Positions 12,179 through 23,355 of a stretch of DNA of 64,000 bases are shown piece by piece; positions within the stretch are counted from its first letter, which is position 1; every line of letters starts with the position of its first letter. The position numbers and the translations under genes were made by a program. Source of the stretch: Cheiracanthium punctorium. Lineage: Eukaryota; Arthropoda; Arachnida; Araneae; Cheiracanthiidae. The DNA is taken from assembly GCA_038373885.1 (NCBI GenBank), contig JAWZYV010013289.1, positions 124,001 through 188,000 on the forward strand. Direction: 5' to 3'. The notes beneath the pieces were generated by a model. It did not search any database, had not been told where the DNA came from, and was given only the letters and a program-made list of their open reading frames with translations.

Positions 12179-13119
12179 TATTGGAAATACTTCCGAGTAA
12201 GACTATTAACTTATGTAAAATAAAATATTTCAAATGCAAATGAAAATTCATAATTGATTATTCTTTAAATTATTTAACCACTGATGTAATAGTGGTTTGT
12301 TTTAAATTTTTACATTTGTTCTCAGAAATTTTATCTTGAAAACTGAGCAAAAATGCAATTTCTTGTTCGGAAATAAAATATTTCTTTGAAAGAAAACTAA
12401 TGTAATTCTCCCCAATTTTAAAACCCTTCGTCAAGGAATATTTTTTCTTAGATTCTGTTTCAGAATCACTTTGGGATGGGTTGTATCAATATTGTTTAAT
12501 GCTAAATTTTCAACAAATGGATATTTTAATTAAGATTATAGCATTAGCTGATATCATTACAGAGAATTTTTTGGCAACAACTGTTGTGGCAAACAAATTG
12601 CTGTTAATAATTGAATTTAAAAAATACCTTCGTATAATTTCAGCAGTCGATGTAGATCCATTTGAATTAATCATTCAGTCGACTCTCCACAACTCCTGAA
12701 AATGCGATCATAGGAATGTCAGTCGATAGCACACCAGTCCCTGCATCATTATAATGAAGATCAGGAATAAGAATCTAAAGTTGTTTGAACTTTTTTATGT
12801 TAAATTTAATAATAATAAATAAATTGCAAAGTTGGCAATGTTAATGTAAACCGAAACGGGATTATTAATCTTAATTTACTTTCAGATTGATAAATGCCTG
12901 ATTTTTCTTAAACTCTAGATTTTTTTGGGGGGGGAAGGGAGGGGGGGGGCCTGGGGGCCTATTCTTGAAAGAAATGAGTTATGTGCTGAATTTTTAACAG
13001 TAATGAACACAGATAAAGAGATCATTTGACATTTTGACAAAATATTCTGCTGAGCAAAAGGATTTTGTTTACACTATATTCAGGAATAAAGCAAATATTA
13101 TGTTTGCTTTATCCGTTAG
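12179..13119. other. No gene seen
   Basis: AT-rich DNA with G runs at about 12926-12950. The open frame at 12481-12699 has no protein-like features that I can defend. Confidence 0.5.
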
Positions 13120-13448
13120 ATTAGCTATTCGGCAACTCTTTGGCAGGGTTGTATAGTTTTATGATGTCATGAGAAAATATGCTTTTTGAAGGAATTATGT
13201 GATTGGTTGAACGAATTTCAAGGAATTTAACTGGCAAAGTAACTGAACTTGAATTCGCCGTGAATAGAAGTCGTGTCACCTGGTCGTCTGCTTGTATGAG
13301 CTCTAATGAAATCGGTTCATTTTACGATGAGTTGTTTCTTAATTCTTTATCAAGTGATTTTCGACAAAAGTTTGTTGCGAGTGGTACAGAATATGTATCT
13401 AGCGTGTGTTGAGCTACAGTTATTATGCTTATTTGAATGCTTGTGATG

Positions 13449-14233
13449 CATAGGCGTAGAGTTATATGGGCCCGTGGGGCTCGAGCCCCCCCCAATAAAT
13501 TGTGAATAGGGGCTGAGCCCACCCAATAATTTACCACTCAATACAGAAAACTAATTTATACTAACATTAAAAAAAAAGTATTTCACGTCATTTACAAACG
13601 TTTAAAAAAAAAAAATCTTTACTTGTACTTTTAAAAATTTTCTTCTTTTGATTTCAATCATGATTTAGTATTCATTGTGACGCCCTGTAACACACAATGT
13701 TACTATAAGCTGCCCTCGCCAGACTCTGGTGAATTAAAATCAGATTATGCAATGTAAAGTATGAAACGAAGAAAAGTTCAGATGTGTCTAAAATGCACTA
13801 TATCATCGAAAATGTTTTTTTTTTTTCCCTCCTTAGGATTTTTTACTTTGCTTCTATTTTTAACTTATAACATGGTAGGAAGATACCAACATGGATACTT
13901 ACTTACCTTGCATAGGTGTAGAATTCTATGGACCCATAGGCTCCAGCGCCTCCAATAATTTACACTTATATATAGTAAGTCATAGCTGCCAACTACTACG
14001 GAATATAATTAACCACTTTCTTTTTGTAGGGGGGGGGTTACGACTTCTGTAACTCACATATATGTATACGGGTGTATGATAAGGGAGTGAAGAATATACA
14101 TTTTGTATGGCAAAAAAATTCTCATGGGGAGGGTTATGACCCCCCCTAACCCCCCCTGCCTACGCCACTGACATGAATATATGCGGTTGTGGGGCCCGGC
14201 CCCCCCAATAATTTTGAAAACATTACGCTTATG
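13449..14233. mobile_element. hAT-like element nested in family Z copy A
   Basis: Ends CATAGGCGTAGAGTT and (reverse-complemented) CATAAGCGTAATGTT are flanked by an exact 8-bp duplication, TTGTGATG, at 13441-13448 and 14234-14241. Copy B of family Z has no insertion at this point. The interior carries three copies of a GC-rich palindromic word like GGGGCTCGAGCCCC followed by CCAATAATTT (13475-13500, about 13940-13960, 14190-14210), so it is itself a composite. No transposase. Confidence 0.82.
14010..14172 (-). mobile_element. hAT-like MITE, third level of nesting
   Basis: It matches the reverse complement of the short element at 54808-54978 over most of its length (CAACTCACATAT..GTGTA, GATAAGGGAG, TGGCAAAAAA). 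Its right end, TGCCTACGCCACTG, is the same CAGTGGCGTAG-type terminus. The left end is eroded. It sits inside the hAT-like element 13449-14233, which sits inside family Z copy A. Confidence 0.65.
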
Positions 14234-15524
14234 TTGTGATGGATTCATTTGTGATAAACTTCCGCTGTTAATGAATAAAATTTGAGGTATGTGGAGCTTT
14301 TATTTATTGAAATGTTTATGCTTTGCTTTACGGTACACTGGTGTATAGTTAAGAATATTTATGGTCTTGTGTTTTCATAATTATGTAAGGTTTTTAGTTT
14401 GTTGTGTTATTTTTTATGAATTGGGATGAAAAAATAAAAAATTTTAAGGTTTTAAGAAGGATGCTTAATTTTATTTTTTATATGGGTTTGCTCCTGATTT
14501 ACAGAATTCCCATACAATTTTTAGTTTTAATATGAATAAATATGTAAGGATTTTTGAATTATTTGATCAGATCTGATTCTATACTGAATAATAGTGTAAA
14601 TTTTGTGTGTTTTGAAGGTATTAAATCCAAAAATCACAGTGAGAGGAGGTAGTCTGTTTATTATAGTGGTTTTCTGTTATTTATAAAGAGTGTTTTTAAC
14701 ACTTTATGAAAATATTTGCAGTATATTTCACGTGCACTATTCAGATTAAATATGGTTGAATATATAAGTATTTTTGAGTTATTTGTGGAGAGTTTTTTGG
14801 GGGGGGGGGTAATCGGTTTATTTGAGTGTTTTTCCAAAAATTGTAAACTGATTTTAACATTTTAACGGAAATTTCTCTGTATAAGTATGTACAGAAACAT
14901 ATTTTAGTATTTTGCATATTTTGAAGGTTATGGTTTATTTATTTTTTAACGTACCCAGAGCTAGTGCTTTGTTTATGTACATTTTGTTTATAATTGCATT
15001 TGAAATGTCTACAAATGTTTTAATGTGTTTAGATAAGTGCATTGTAGTTCTGGGCTTATTTTGTTGCTTATGTGTCTATGCATGTTTATGTTTTGTTTGG
15101 CACGAAAGACAAGTTGCCAAGGTTAGACGTTGGCGACAAAAAGAAGTCGCCAACTCAACCGACACCTGTTTATGGTATTATTCACAAGCATGTTTACCTT
15201 TTTTACTTGTTTTTTATGACAGTGAATTTGTAACTTAAAATAGAGACAGAACTGTTTGGAAAATTACAAATGCCCAGCTGAAGAACATCATTTTTAAGAT
15301 ATTGTATTAAAATTATGCAAAAAGATTTCCATAGTTTAATATAACCACATAGTAACACAGTATACATATAAGCCTATTATATAATCAGATATAAAGACAC
15401 TGTTTATATGAGCTTTAAAAAATAAATGCTTGTATACCTGTACATAAATAGTTCAAAATTTTTTTCTATGATTAACATTTCAATTAATGTCTCAGCTTCT
15501 TTTAAGATCAGGAAATTGTAGAAA

Positions 15525-15602
15525 GTAAACAAACTATCGACCGAACTCCAAACTTAGCGACAGATCGGCACTGGCGAGGACACCTGCTAACGAAATTTCC
15601 CC
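15525..15602 (-). mobile_element. Family Z end fragment (copy D), inverted
   Basis: Reverse-complemented, this matches the first ~80 bp of copy C: GGGGAAATTTCGTTAGC, then GGTGTCCTCGCCA, GCCGATC.GTCGC and GTTTGTTTAC. It abuts copy C head to head and makes a palindrome of about 160 bp. Copy C's target duplication ATTTCCCC lies in the last bases of this fragment, so copy C inserted into the end of an older copy. Confidence 0.75.
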
Positions 15603-16745
15603 GGGGGAAATTCAGTTACCGGGTGTCCTCGCCAAGCGCCGATGTGTCGCCAAGGTTGGAGTTTGGTCGAAAGTTTGTTTACTTTAGCCTTAGAGTCAGA
15701 TGTCTGTTGTAACCTGTGTAGATTGAGTTGAGGTGTTGGATGATGCTGTAGTTTGATGAAAAAACGCTCGGTGGGTTCATTAAACGATACCAGGATATTT
15801 GGTAAAGGGATTTTGTGATTGGTTAAGGCAATTTAACTGTAATCGGTAAACCGAGGTTTTAAAACGAGGAAATTTGAAATCGGTGAGTCAGTTCTTGTTT
15901 TGTGTTATTGGTGTTTGGTGTGTGGTTAGTATATGTTGGTTTTGTGGTTAGTTAGTAAAAGAAAGCGTTTTGGTGTTATGTTATTAGCTTTTGTGCGTTT
16001 TGGATATTTCTCAGGAGTTTCTTTAGATAAAGGTAAGGGTTTTTTTAAAGAATTTTTGCAATTGCTTAAGGTTTTCAATGTGAATTGTAAATGTGTATAA
16101 GTAGGTTATTTAATCCACCGATGTTGTTTTGAGTTGAAAACGGGCCTGTGTTTGCCCAGTTTACATTAGCTGTATGACTAGGTTGCTTAATTCACTGTTG
16201 TTCTTTTAGTTAAAAACGGTTTACTGGTTGCCTAGTTTACATAGCTGTGTAACTAGGTTGGGGAATCCACTGAGGTTTTTTTAGTTAAAAACGGACCACT
16301 GGTTGCCGAGTTTACATAGCTGTACAACTAGGTTGCTGAATCCACTGAGGTTTTTTTAGTTAAAAACGGTCCACTGGTTGCATAGTTTACATAGCTGTAG
16401 AAGTAGATTGCTTAATATTCTGAAATTTTTTTAGTTAAAAGTGGTTTACTGTTTGCTCATTTTGAATTGCCTGTTACTGAATTTGCTGACAATTTTTAGT
16501 GTTAAGTATGGATGGTGTATTTTGTTTTATTGTTTTTTTTAAAGTGGAATATCTGTGGAATTTTAATGTGTTAAAGTAATTTGTATTTCCTGACAGTGCT
16601 CAACATGTTGTATTATTTTATCGTATTCTAAAATGGTGTTTCACACGTGAAAAATTTGGCGACAAAAAAAAGCGCCAAGTAGCGGGTGTTGGCGAGAAAA
16701 AAAAGTCGCCAAAAATAGGCGACACCCGGTAACTGAATTACTCCC
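15603..16745 (+). mobile_element. Family Z non-autonomous DNA transposon, copy C (complete)
   Basis: TIRs are GGGGGAAATTCAGTTACCGG and (reverse-complemented right end) GGGAGTAATTCAGTTACCGG. An exact 8-bp duplication, ATTTCCCC, flanks it at 15595-15602 and 16746-16753. Subterminal TCGCCAAG/GGCGACA words recur several times within 100 bp of both ends, as transposase-binding repeats often do. There is no transposase; most of the interior is a 75-bp tandem array. Eight-bp duplications fit hAT, P, Merlin or Mutator groups; a GGG start is not typical of hAT, so the superfamily stays open. Confidence 0.9.
16060..16500. repeat. 75-bp tandem array inside family Z copy C
   Basis: The word AGTT(A/G)AAAA recurs at 16132, 16208, 16283, 16358 and 16433, a period of 75-76 bp. 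Between occurrences the units share CGGTYYACTGGTTGC.TAGTTTACATAG, CTGT..AACTAGGTTG and CC(A)CTGAGGTTTTTTT-like stretches. The first and last units are the most diverged. Copy B lacks a comparable array. Confidence 0.88.
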
Positions 16746-16753
16746 ATTTCCCC

Positions 16754-18091
16754 TATTTTTTCTTTCTATTAAATAATGTAAAATACAATGTGAATGTTTG
16801 TTCAGAATAAAATGTAAGTGGTCTGCGGTTTACATTTATTCCTCAGGCCGTTGTAATCAGTTGTATCCGGCCTCGTTCGATATCATGTTGTTGTTCGTAG
16901 AACGACCGGGTAGGCTTACGCTTAGGATTTCATTCAATGTTTGGGAAAAAAGTATGCTAATTTCCTTAAAGTTTTTAATACATTTACAACATTGAAATAA
17001 TGAAACAAGTCACTTACCTCATTACAATCGGAAAATTATACACTTTTGGATCGTGTTGCATCTTGTCTCGTCTTGCATCGAAATCAAATCTAAATCATGT
17101 TGTCTTTCATTTCATCCCAATCGCGCGCACTTTGATGACTCGCACCCGACTCGACTCGATTAACAAGTCATAGTCGCTTCGCTTCGATTGTGTGCATCTT
17201 CGGTCGGGAAATTTCCGGTCCTACGTCACATTTGCGCACGGACGTCATAGATTAGCGAGACTCTACCGTAATTTAAAGGTGCAGTCGCGATTTCAGTAAG
17301 AAAAGGGCTTCTTCATATTCAAAATGTAGATTTACGCGGGTTGCTCCTTCATATACGAAAACGAGATTTCCCCTTAAAAATGAGCGATAAATTCTCGTAA
17401 ATTAATTTTTATTTTTTACAGTGTGCAAACTGAAAAATAAAGCAGAACAAAAAAAGTTGTTATCTTAGAGTTAATAATTATTCAAAAAATATTTTTAATT
17501 GTTGGCCATATAACCTCCAGGCATGATTTTGAGCATCCTCCTGAAGTAGAGCTATTTTACCCTCTACCATTGTGTGGTCAAATTTGCAAAATTACCAGAG
17601 ACATACATTTCAGTAATGTGTGTTCATGCGCCCATGATTTCAGTATAATTTTACAATAACAGCATTGGACTAGATAAAAGTAAATAGTACCTAATTCCAC
17701 TTTGTCAAACGAGAACAAAAATTGAACAAAATATTCGCAGAAAATGAAACGGAAGGCATCTCGAAATGTTAGTGTGGACCACAGTCTGTTCCATTCTTTT
17801 CAATAAATAACTGAGCACTAAAATCATTCAAATATAAGAAAAGGAAATTGAGACTTTAGAAGAAAGTGACACAAACCTTTATACCTTAGAAGCCTCGCCT
17901 CAGTCTCATTCAATTAACACCAAGGCGCCGACACTTTTTGATGAATGGGCATCTTTTTTTGTTCCAGAGACATACAAAGTGTTGTATATTAGGTGCTAGT
18001 AAACAGACAGACCTTGATGTTCTTTACTTACAATAAAAACAATTAAACCTATTCTACTTCGGAATCCTGAAGTAATATTATTAGAACTATC
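16754..18091. other. No supported gene
   Basis: From about 17040 to 17270 there is a locally GC-richer stretch with repeated TC(G/T)TGT.GCATC and GACTCG-type words, which may be old repeat or regulatory DNA. The open frame at 16798-16995 runs out of family Z flank and shows no domain. Nothing else is recognised. Confidence 0.45.
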
Positions 18092-18490
18092 TCAAAACAT
18101 TTCCATAATGGGAATGAGTCTTTCACCTAACTCCTTTGTTATCTTTCCCGCGTGAACTTCTGATTGTAGCCAGCGGCTTTGTCTCAAATTCTCCGTTTTC
18201 CGGTACTCTTGGGCTAACATAGTCTCATTGTATTCATACATTTTCCCATGGAGGACAAGTATTCTGGGATGACGTCTGTTTGTGTGGGTCAGAAACAAGG
18301 GGGGGGGCATTCAGGACTTCGTCTGCAGTGGGCAAATTCTCTGTTTTGGCCTGTGGGGCTGTATGAAGTCGCACATAGCATTGTGTAAAAGCTTTGAATT
18401 TTAGAAAGACATTGTTTTCTTGGGCGCCAGATAGGAAGGCAAGTGGCAGTGGGGGATTGAGATTTGAGCCTGCGTAGTATAGTAAACATT
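18092..18490 (-). pseudogene. Unidentified protein-like stretch, frame broken at a C run
   Basis: Read on the minus strand, one frame from about 18490 to 18310 and another from about 18300 to 18092 both look protein-like: mixed charged and hydrophobic residues, and a C-terminal part rich in E, K and R ending in ..ERLIPIMEMF. They meet at a run of G (plus strand, about 18299-18307), where a one- or two-base slip would join them. I recognise no family. It could be a decayed transposon gene, a host pseudogene, or chance. Confidence 0.25.
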
Positions 18491-18714
18491 TTTACAGCAT
18501 GATGAACTTCTAAGTATTATTTTCGTGCTAAAATGTCTGAAAGTTAAGATGACCCCCATACACCTCTAAATTAGTACTCATATGAGAAACTATTATAATA
18601 ATTATTATTATTTTAAGTAGACAAAAATATTACCTGTTTGGATTCCCCTTTTTTTTCATGCACTTTTTAAAATTTTAGAGTATGTGCTAAGTTACAACTT
18701 ATTGGAATTTTATT
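18491..18714. other. No gene seen
   Basis: AT-rich DNA with an (ATT)n-like patch near 18600-18615. Confidence 0.5.
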
Positions 18715-19090
18715 ATAATTACTCCAGTTCCGAGGCACATAAGGATGTATGCCGAAGAAACAAAATCTGCATAACGGTCTTAGTACACAAATTAAAGTTG
18801 ACTATCGCACCAAGGATTCGAAAAAAATTAGGATGATTCTTTATAAGCTGCACTACATACCGAAATAAAGAATAACACTTCTTTAAAATTTTCGATTTTT
18901 AAGAATTTTTTCTAAAAGTTTCGTAAATGATACAGGTTTATTGTTTATTTCAGTGTATAGTGCAGTTTCTAAAACATACATCCTAAAAATTTGAAATATT
19001 TGACATAATTAATTTTTTTGAATTTGTGTACCAAAATTTCATGGGTTTTTTTTTCGAACTACAGCGATAAGCTGAAAGTAGCTGTCATTC
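18715..19090. repeat. Dispersed fold-back repeat, copy 2 of 3
   Basis: It begins near AGGATGTATGCCGAAGAAA, with a counterpart at 59292. It continues through GGATGATTCTTTATAAGCTGC (about 18832) and its inverted partner (about 18950-18992, ending CATACATCCT), then the ACCAAAATTTCATGGG tail. The stem between the segments is imperfect but long. Non-coding. Confidence 0.55.
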
Positions 19091-19495
19091 AGTTGCCTTT
19101 AAACAGGGTTTAATTTCTATCCAAAAAAGTGAAAGAGCCCTGATTTTTTTGTATTGCAATTTACAAAATTAATTACCTAATTTAAGGTATTATTAAGTTA
19201 ATTTTTGTTACCTCTGTATTAGTTTGCGATGTAATAAAATTAATATCAACAGAAACAATTACTATGGTAATTAAAAATTTAAATTTAGTGTAAAATTTCA
19301 CCGAGAAAAAAGAAGTAGTGGAGCTGAGCTCCCATGCAAATTAAGCACTTCCTTTAAATACATGCAAGTATTTAGCACCCACGAAAACTTTTCTGTAGGT
19401 ACTTGAGATCTGACATACTACATAAAAAAAAAACAACCGTCCCTCACTAAAATTTTATTTTCGAATTATGCAGTTGCAAAGCACTCGTCGTCATC

Positions 19496-19679
19496 AGTGG
19501 CGTGACTATACCGTTAGGGCCCGTAATGAATTCATTGGATAGGGTCCTTCCTCATTGTACAGAATCTCAACCAACATGCTGCAGTTCACTTTTTCTAGCT
19601 TTCTATTTGGGAATGGCTCTCCCTCCGTCCGGGGGACCGTGGCTTTTGCCCGTTCTACCGCCCTATAGTTACGCCAGTG
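19496..19679. mobile_element. Short hAT-like element (MITE)
   Basis: The left end CAGTGGCGTGACTATA and the right end, reverse-complemented CACTGGCGTAACTATA, form imperfect TIRs of the CAGTGGCGTA type common in this window. I could not find a clean 8-bp duplication. An open frame over the element (19502-19774) is an accident of its GC-rich interior. Confidence 0.55.
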
Positions 19680-20209
19680 ATTGTCTCATCGAAGTTCCTC
19701 AAGCGCATCTAAATTATAAAGGACATGGGTGCTCATATAGGGAAGAAGGTGAGAGCTCGGGTCCCTCCCTCTAGCCGTCGGTATAGTGAACATTTTTATA
19801 TTAGCTAACCTTTTTTTCACTATTTCAGTACTAAAATGTTTGAAAGCGCGATTGCCGATGACCTTACAAATGCACGAAATAACCCCTCCCCCCCCTCGTC
19901 TTAAAGTACTCATATGGACGTCCATGCCGAAGCACCCACATACATTTGGCCTCATTAAAGATTTTCTTTTAAACTTTTAAAAGATCACACAACTAATAAG
20001 CAAATAAAGCATTTTAATACTGAAATAATGCAAAAAGTTCCGTATGCTTTACAAATATTCATATTACGTAATGGCATAATTGGGGCGCGGGGGGGGAACC
20101 CTCATTGAGTGTACATCACTGTGTTGGGTTATCAGACGATTGCTGGTGCTCAGCATCCAACGTAATTTTTTTTACAAGCCGAAAGCACCCACATAAACGT
20201 CTTTTCCTA

Positions 20210-20335
20210 GCCCTTTCTGAGAACTTCAAATTATGACTTGGCACTAAAATTTCTGTGGGTGCGGAGCACCCACAGAATTTTTTCAGTGGGTGCTTGAGCC
20301 CCGGAGCACCCACGTAGTCGGCGCCACTGGACTCA
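20210..20335. mobile_element. Orphan hAT-like end with a 10-bp-stem hairpin
   Basis: CTGTGGGTGC at about 20251 pairs with GCACCCACAG about three bases on, and a second TGGGTGCTT..AGCACCCA pair follows. The right border ..GGCGCCACTG is a CAGTGGCGCC-type terminus. I did not find the left end, so only a remnant is claimed. Confidence 0.4.
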
Positions 20336-20546
20336 GTAACTTTTACGTAAACTTTCTCACGAAAGCCACTGACCGTTCATACAAAAAGACACACTGTGAA
20401 CATTTACACATGGGTACACTTTCATATTCCGACACTCATAAAAATATCTGTGCGTCTCACCTGCTCAATATTTAATAAATTCGTCCCCTTTCGCTTCAAA
20501 ACTATTCTCGTACACTCAACGGACCGAAAAAATCTTATGCGCCTTA

Positions 20547-23355
20547 AGTTATGGGGGATGAAAGTACCCTAGAGGAGCAACGTCGAATTAATTTACGGCC
20601 ATTTTTGCCACATTATTGTCTCGACTGCGACTGGCTCAGAGGTGCTTCAGAGAATTTTTTCATTTTATCCTATAATATACCTTGTATATTAACATCTGTA
20701 ATTGAAAATTCATTCGAAAATTGTCAGAGCCCCAAATTAGGGCCCCCCAAAATACACCCAATTTCATAAAAAATACACTTTTAAGAATGCTTTAAATCTT
20801 GGCTCTGACGTGATACAGAAAAAAATTTTGCACAGTGCAGTTATATATCTTCATATAAAGTGAATCCAATGTTTAAAATTTTTGAAGGCCCCAAGGCCCC
20901 CCGGTACGAGACCCCAAACATGGTCCTTAGCGTTAATAGACGCAATTTCGAAGCATTGGTGCATCTGAAGCCGACTTCCCACTGTATAACTATTGACATG
21001 GAGATGTAGTATCAACATAGTAGTTTGATATTATGAAAAAACATTTCTTGAAGGAACAACTGTTTCCAAGAAAAATCCCCAAAAGTACCTCCCTATTTGG
21101 GACATTCCACTGGCAGGCATGGGGGCATTTCGGCGTTACTTTTAGAAGTTCAATCGAACGTGGCAATATTGAAAATTAACTTATTCTTCATATATCTCAA
21201 ATATATCCTCCATATATCACAAATAGTTATTTTACAGGGGCACTCATAAGAATTACATTACGCTGTATGGGGATCTCTGCAACTACTGAACCGATTCGAA
21301 AAATTTTTTCACTGATAGAAAGCTACAGTATTCCTGAGTAATATAGGCTACCTTTCAGCATGCAGCATAACTAGTTCTTTTACAGGGACACTCAAAAGAA
21401 TTCCAGCACATGACGCTATATGAACATCTCTGTAACTACCGAACCGATTCTAAAGATCTTTTCACTGAAAGCGACACTATTCCTGAGTAACATAGCCTAA
21501 AATTCATGCATGTAGCATAATTTACAGAAACACTCAAAATGATTCGTAAACATTGTCGTAACTGTCTCCACTCGCCACTCAAATTTATTCAAATTTTATT
21601 AAACTCCATTCAAATTTTTGAACAGTGCAATTATATATCTTCATATAAAGTGAATCCAATGTTTAAAATTTTTGAAGGGCCCCCCCCCCGGTATATTTTT
21701 TGAAAGCATCCCCATTTTCAAGAAAAATTGAACACAGTAATCAAAAAATATATCTTTTCATAATATGAAACTACTATTTTGAAACTACAACCCCATGCCA
21801 ATAGTTCTCATGTGCGAAGTCAGAGCCAGCTGTACCTTTGCTTCGAAATTGCATAAATTAGCGCTAAGGACCATGTTTGGGGCCCCATATCGAGGGACCC
21901 GGGAATTTTTATTTTTTCTGTATCACGTCAGAGCCAAGATTTAAAGCATTCTTTAAAACTGTATTTTTTATGAAATTGGGGATATTGGGGGGGGGGGGCT
22001 TATTTGGAGGCTCTGCTTATTTTCAAATGAATTTCCAGTTTTAGATGTTAATATTCAAGGTATATTACCAGATTAAAAAAAAAAAAAATCTCTGACGCAT
22101 CTCAAGGCAAATCACAGTCGAGAGAGTAAAATGGCAAAAATGGCCCTAAATTTGGAGACAGTTACTGCAATGTTTACGAATTATTTTGAGTGTTCCAGTA
22201 AATTATGCTACATGCATGAATTTTAGCCTATGTTACTCAGGAATAGTGTAGCTTTCAGTGAAAACTTCTTTAGAACCACTGTTCAAAAATTTGAATGGAG
22301 TTTAATAAAATTTAAATAAATTTGAGTGGCGAGTGGAGACAGTTACGACAATGTTTACGAATCATTTTGAGTGCTCCTGTAAATTATGCCCCATGCATGA
22401 ATTTTAGGCTATGTTACTCAGGAATAGTGTCGCTTTCAGTGAAAAGATCTTTAGAATCGGTTCGGTAGTTACAGAGATGTTCATATAGCGTCATGTGCTG
22501 GAATTCTTTTGAGTGTCCCTGTAAAAGAACTAGTTATGCTGCATGCTGAAAAGTAGCCTATATTACTCAGGAATAGTGTAGCTTTCTATCAGTGAAAAAG
22601 TTTTTCGAATCGGTTCACTACTTGCAGAGATCCCTATTCGGCGTAATGTAATTCTTATGAGTGCCCCTGTAAAATAATTATTTGCGATATATGGAGGATA
22701 TATTTGAGATATATGGAGAATAAGTTAATTTTAAATATTGCCACTTTCGATTGAACTTCTAAAAGTAACGCCGAAATGCCCCCATGCGTGACAGTGGAAT
22801 GTCCCAAATAGGGAGGTACTTTTTGGGATTTTTCTTGGAAACAGTTGTACCTTCAAGAAATGTTTTTTCATAATATCAAACTACTATGTTGATACTACAT
22901 CTCCATGTCAATAGTTCTCCTGTGGGAAGTCGGCTTCAGTTGTACCAATGCTTCGAAATTGCGTAAATTAGCGCTAAGGACCCTGTTTGGGGCCCCGTAC
23001 CGGGGGGCCTTGGGGCCTTCAAAAATTTATAACATTGGATTCACTTTATATGAAGATATATAACTGCACTGTGCAAAATTTTTTTCTGTATCACGTCAGA
23101 GCCAAGATTTAAAGCATTCTTAAAACTATTTTTTATGAAATTGGGTGTATTTTGGGGGGCCCTAATTTGGGGCTCTGACAATTTTCGAATGAATTTTCAA
23201 TTTCAGATGTTAATATACAAGGTATATTATAGGATAAAATGAAAAAATTCTCTGAAGCACCTCTGAGCCAGTCGCAGTCGAGACAATAATGTGGCAAAAA
23301 TGGCCGTAAATTAATTCGACGTTGTTCCTCTAGGGTACTTTCACCCCCCATAACT
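20547..23355. mobile_element. 2.8-kb fold-back element with ~1.08-kb arms
   Basis: The left arm (20547 to about 21627) reappears inverted as the right arm (about 22275 to 23355). Both open with AGTTATGGGGG(A/G)TGAAAG and both include TATATGGAGGATATATTTG and CTGTTCAAAAATTTGAATGG at the loop side. The arms contain a ~145-bp tandem repeat (TTTACAGG(G/A).CACTCA words at 21231, 21378, 21521 on the left). The ~650-bp loop is a third, more diverged and internally deleted copy of arm sequence. Near-identical 72-codon frames at the two outer ends follow from the symmetry and are not evidence of a gene. Confidence 0.88.

Larger units (their letters stand above)
13120..15185 (+). mobile_element. Family Z non-autonomous DNA transposon, copy A (left end missing)
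   Basis: This copy aligns with copy B (57876-59181): shared starts at GATTAGCTATTCGGCAAC (13120 versus about 57974), and both end in a related TIR, here ..ATGGTATTATTCAC. Near the right end it has the subterminal words GGCGACA and GTCGCCAA seen in copies B and C. The left TIR of copy B is not present upstream of 13120, so copy A is 5'-truncated. A hAT-like element (13449-14233) interrupts it. Open frames inside, such as 14912-15238, are not conserved as protein in copy B and I do not call them. Confidence 0.75.

Noticed and set aside
14912..15238. 108-codon open frame with hydrophobic, Cys-rich translation
   Set aside because: It lies in family Z copy A, and the matching region of copy B does not keep the frame.
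19502..19774. 90-codon Pro/Ser/Leu-rich frame
   Set aside because: It coincides with a CAGTGGCGT-type MITE whose GC-rich interior lacks stops by composition.
20551..20769. 72-codon open frame nearly identical to one at 23133-23351 on the other strand
   Set aside because: The two are the outer ends of a fold-back inverted repeat, so the similarity is DNA symmetry. No protein features, and the frame does not continue.
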